In this document: one piece after another, positions 6,693 to 6,738 of the stretch | Numbering within the stretch: the stretch's first letter is position 1 | Layout of the letters: the number at the start of each line of letters is the position of its first letter | Assembly (NCBI GenBank): GCA_964496705.1 | Contig: CAZCBJ010000215.1 | Span: 1 to 6,738 of the forward strand | Reading direction: 5' to 3' | DNA: 6,738 nucleotides | DNA from: CAZCBJ01 sp964496705 | GTDB taxonomy: Bacteria > Chloroflexota > Anaerolineae > Anaerolineales > Anaerolineaceae | Notes under the pieces: model-generated | Told to the model about the DNA's origin: nothing | Seen by the model: the letters and a program-made list of their open reading frames with translations, nothing else | The model's database searches: none | Translations under genes and position numbers: made by a program

Positions 6693-6738
6693 AATTTGTG
6701 GTATTCCACCAGGAAAGAATCTTACAGCCGCCAGGGTG

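Noticed and set aside
6698..6709. Small GTGG-TATT-CCAC hairpin near the right edge
   Set aside because: A four-base stem is too short to interpret, and no T run follows it.

Overview
The window looks like a piece of an environmental bacterial genome, most likely Chloroflexota (Anaerolineae-like) and probably a metagenome assembly. The hints are a Pro/Thr-rich linker joined to a TolB-like propeller, a stand-alone gatB, GC-rich coding sequence on the left and a 10-N scaffold gap on the right. The lineage is an inference from style, not from a marker gene.

Layout: positions 3-2174 hold two plus-strand genes, probably one transcription unit. The first is the 3' part of a secreted or surface protein with a Pro/Thr linker and a six-bladed TolB-like propeller. 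The second, 18 bp later with a strong Shine-Dalgarno, is a GT4-type glycosyltransferase. Positions 2232-3716 (minus) hold gatB, the B subunit of the Asp/Glu-tRNA amidotransferase, converging on the glycosyltransferase. The 57-bp convergent gap is bracketed by a mirror-symmetric array of CGCAGAT heptamers that runs into both genes and encodes both C-terminal tails.

Positions 3816-6555 (minus) hold a two-gene sugar ABC transporter operon of the GguA/GguB (MmsA/MmsB) type: a double-NBD ATPase, then a permease whose Shine-Dalgarno overlaps the ATPase stop codon. The ATPase gene is interrupted by the N run, but removing the Ns restores a perfect frame with the expected family sequence, so the gene is almost certainly intact. 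A classic intrinsic terminator (3753-3786) ends this operon just before gatB, which appears to have its own extended -10 promoter placed so that its mRNA would be leaderless. Upstream of the ATPase, 6606-6692 holds a good -10 box and two inverted copies of an 11-bp word, a candidate operator pair.

The two halves differ in composition: sampled lines of the left genes reach about 70% GC, while sampled lines of the transporter operon are about 40-50%. The transporter may therefore have a different history. No substrate-binding protein, RNA gene, insertion sequence or CRISPR array is visible. I found no clear new multi-gene system; the most unusual structures are the heptamer array that forms both gene ends and the paired operator-like words.
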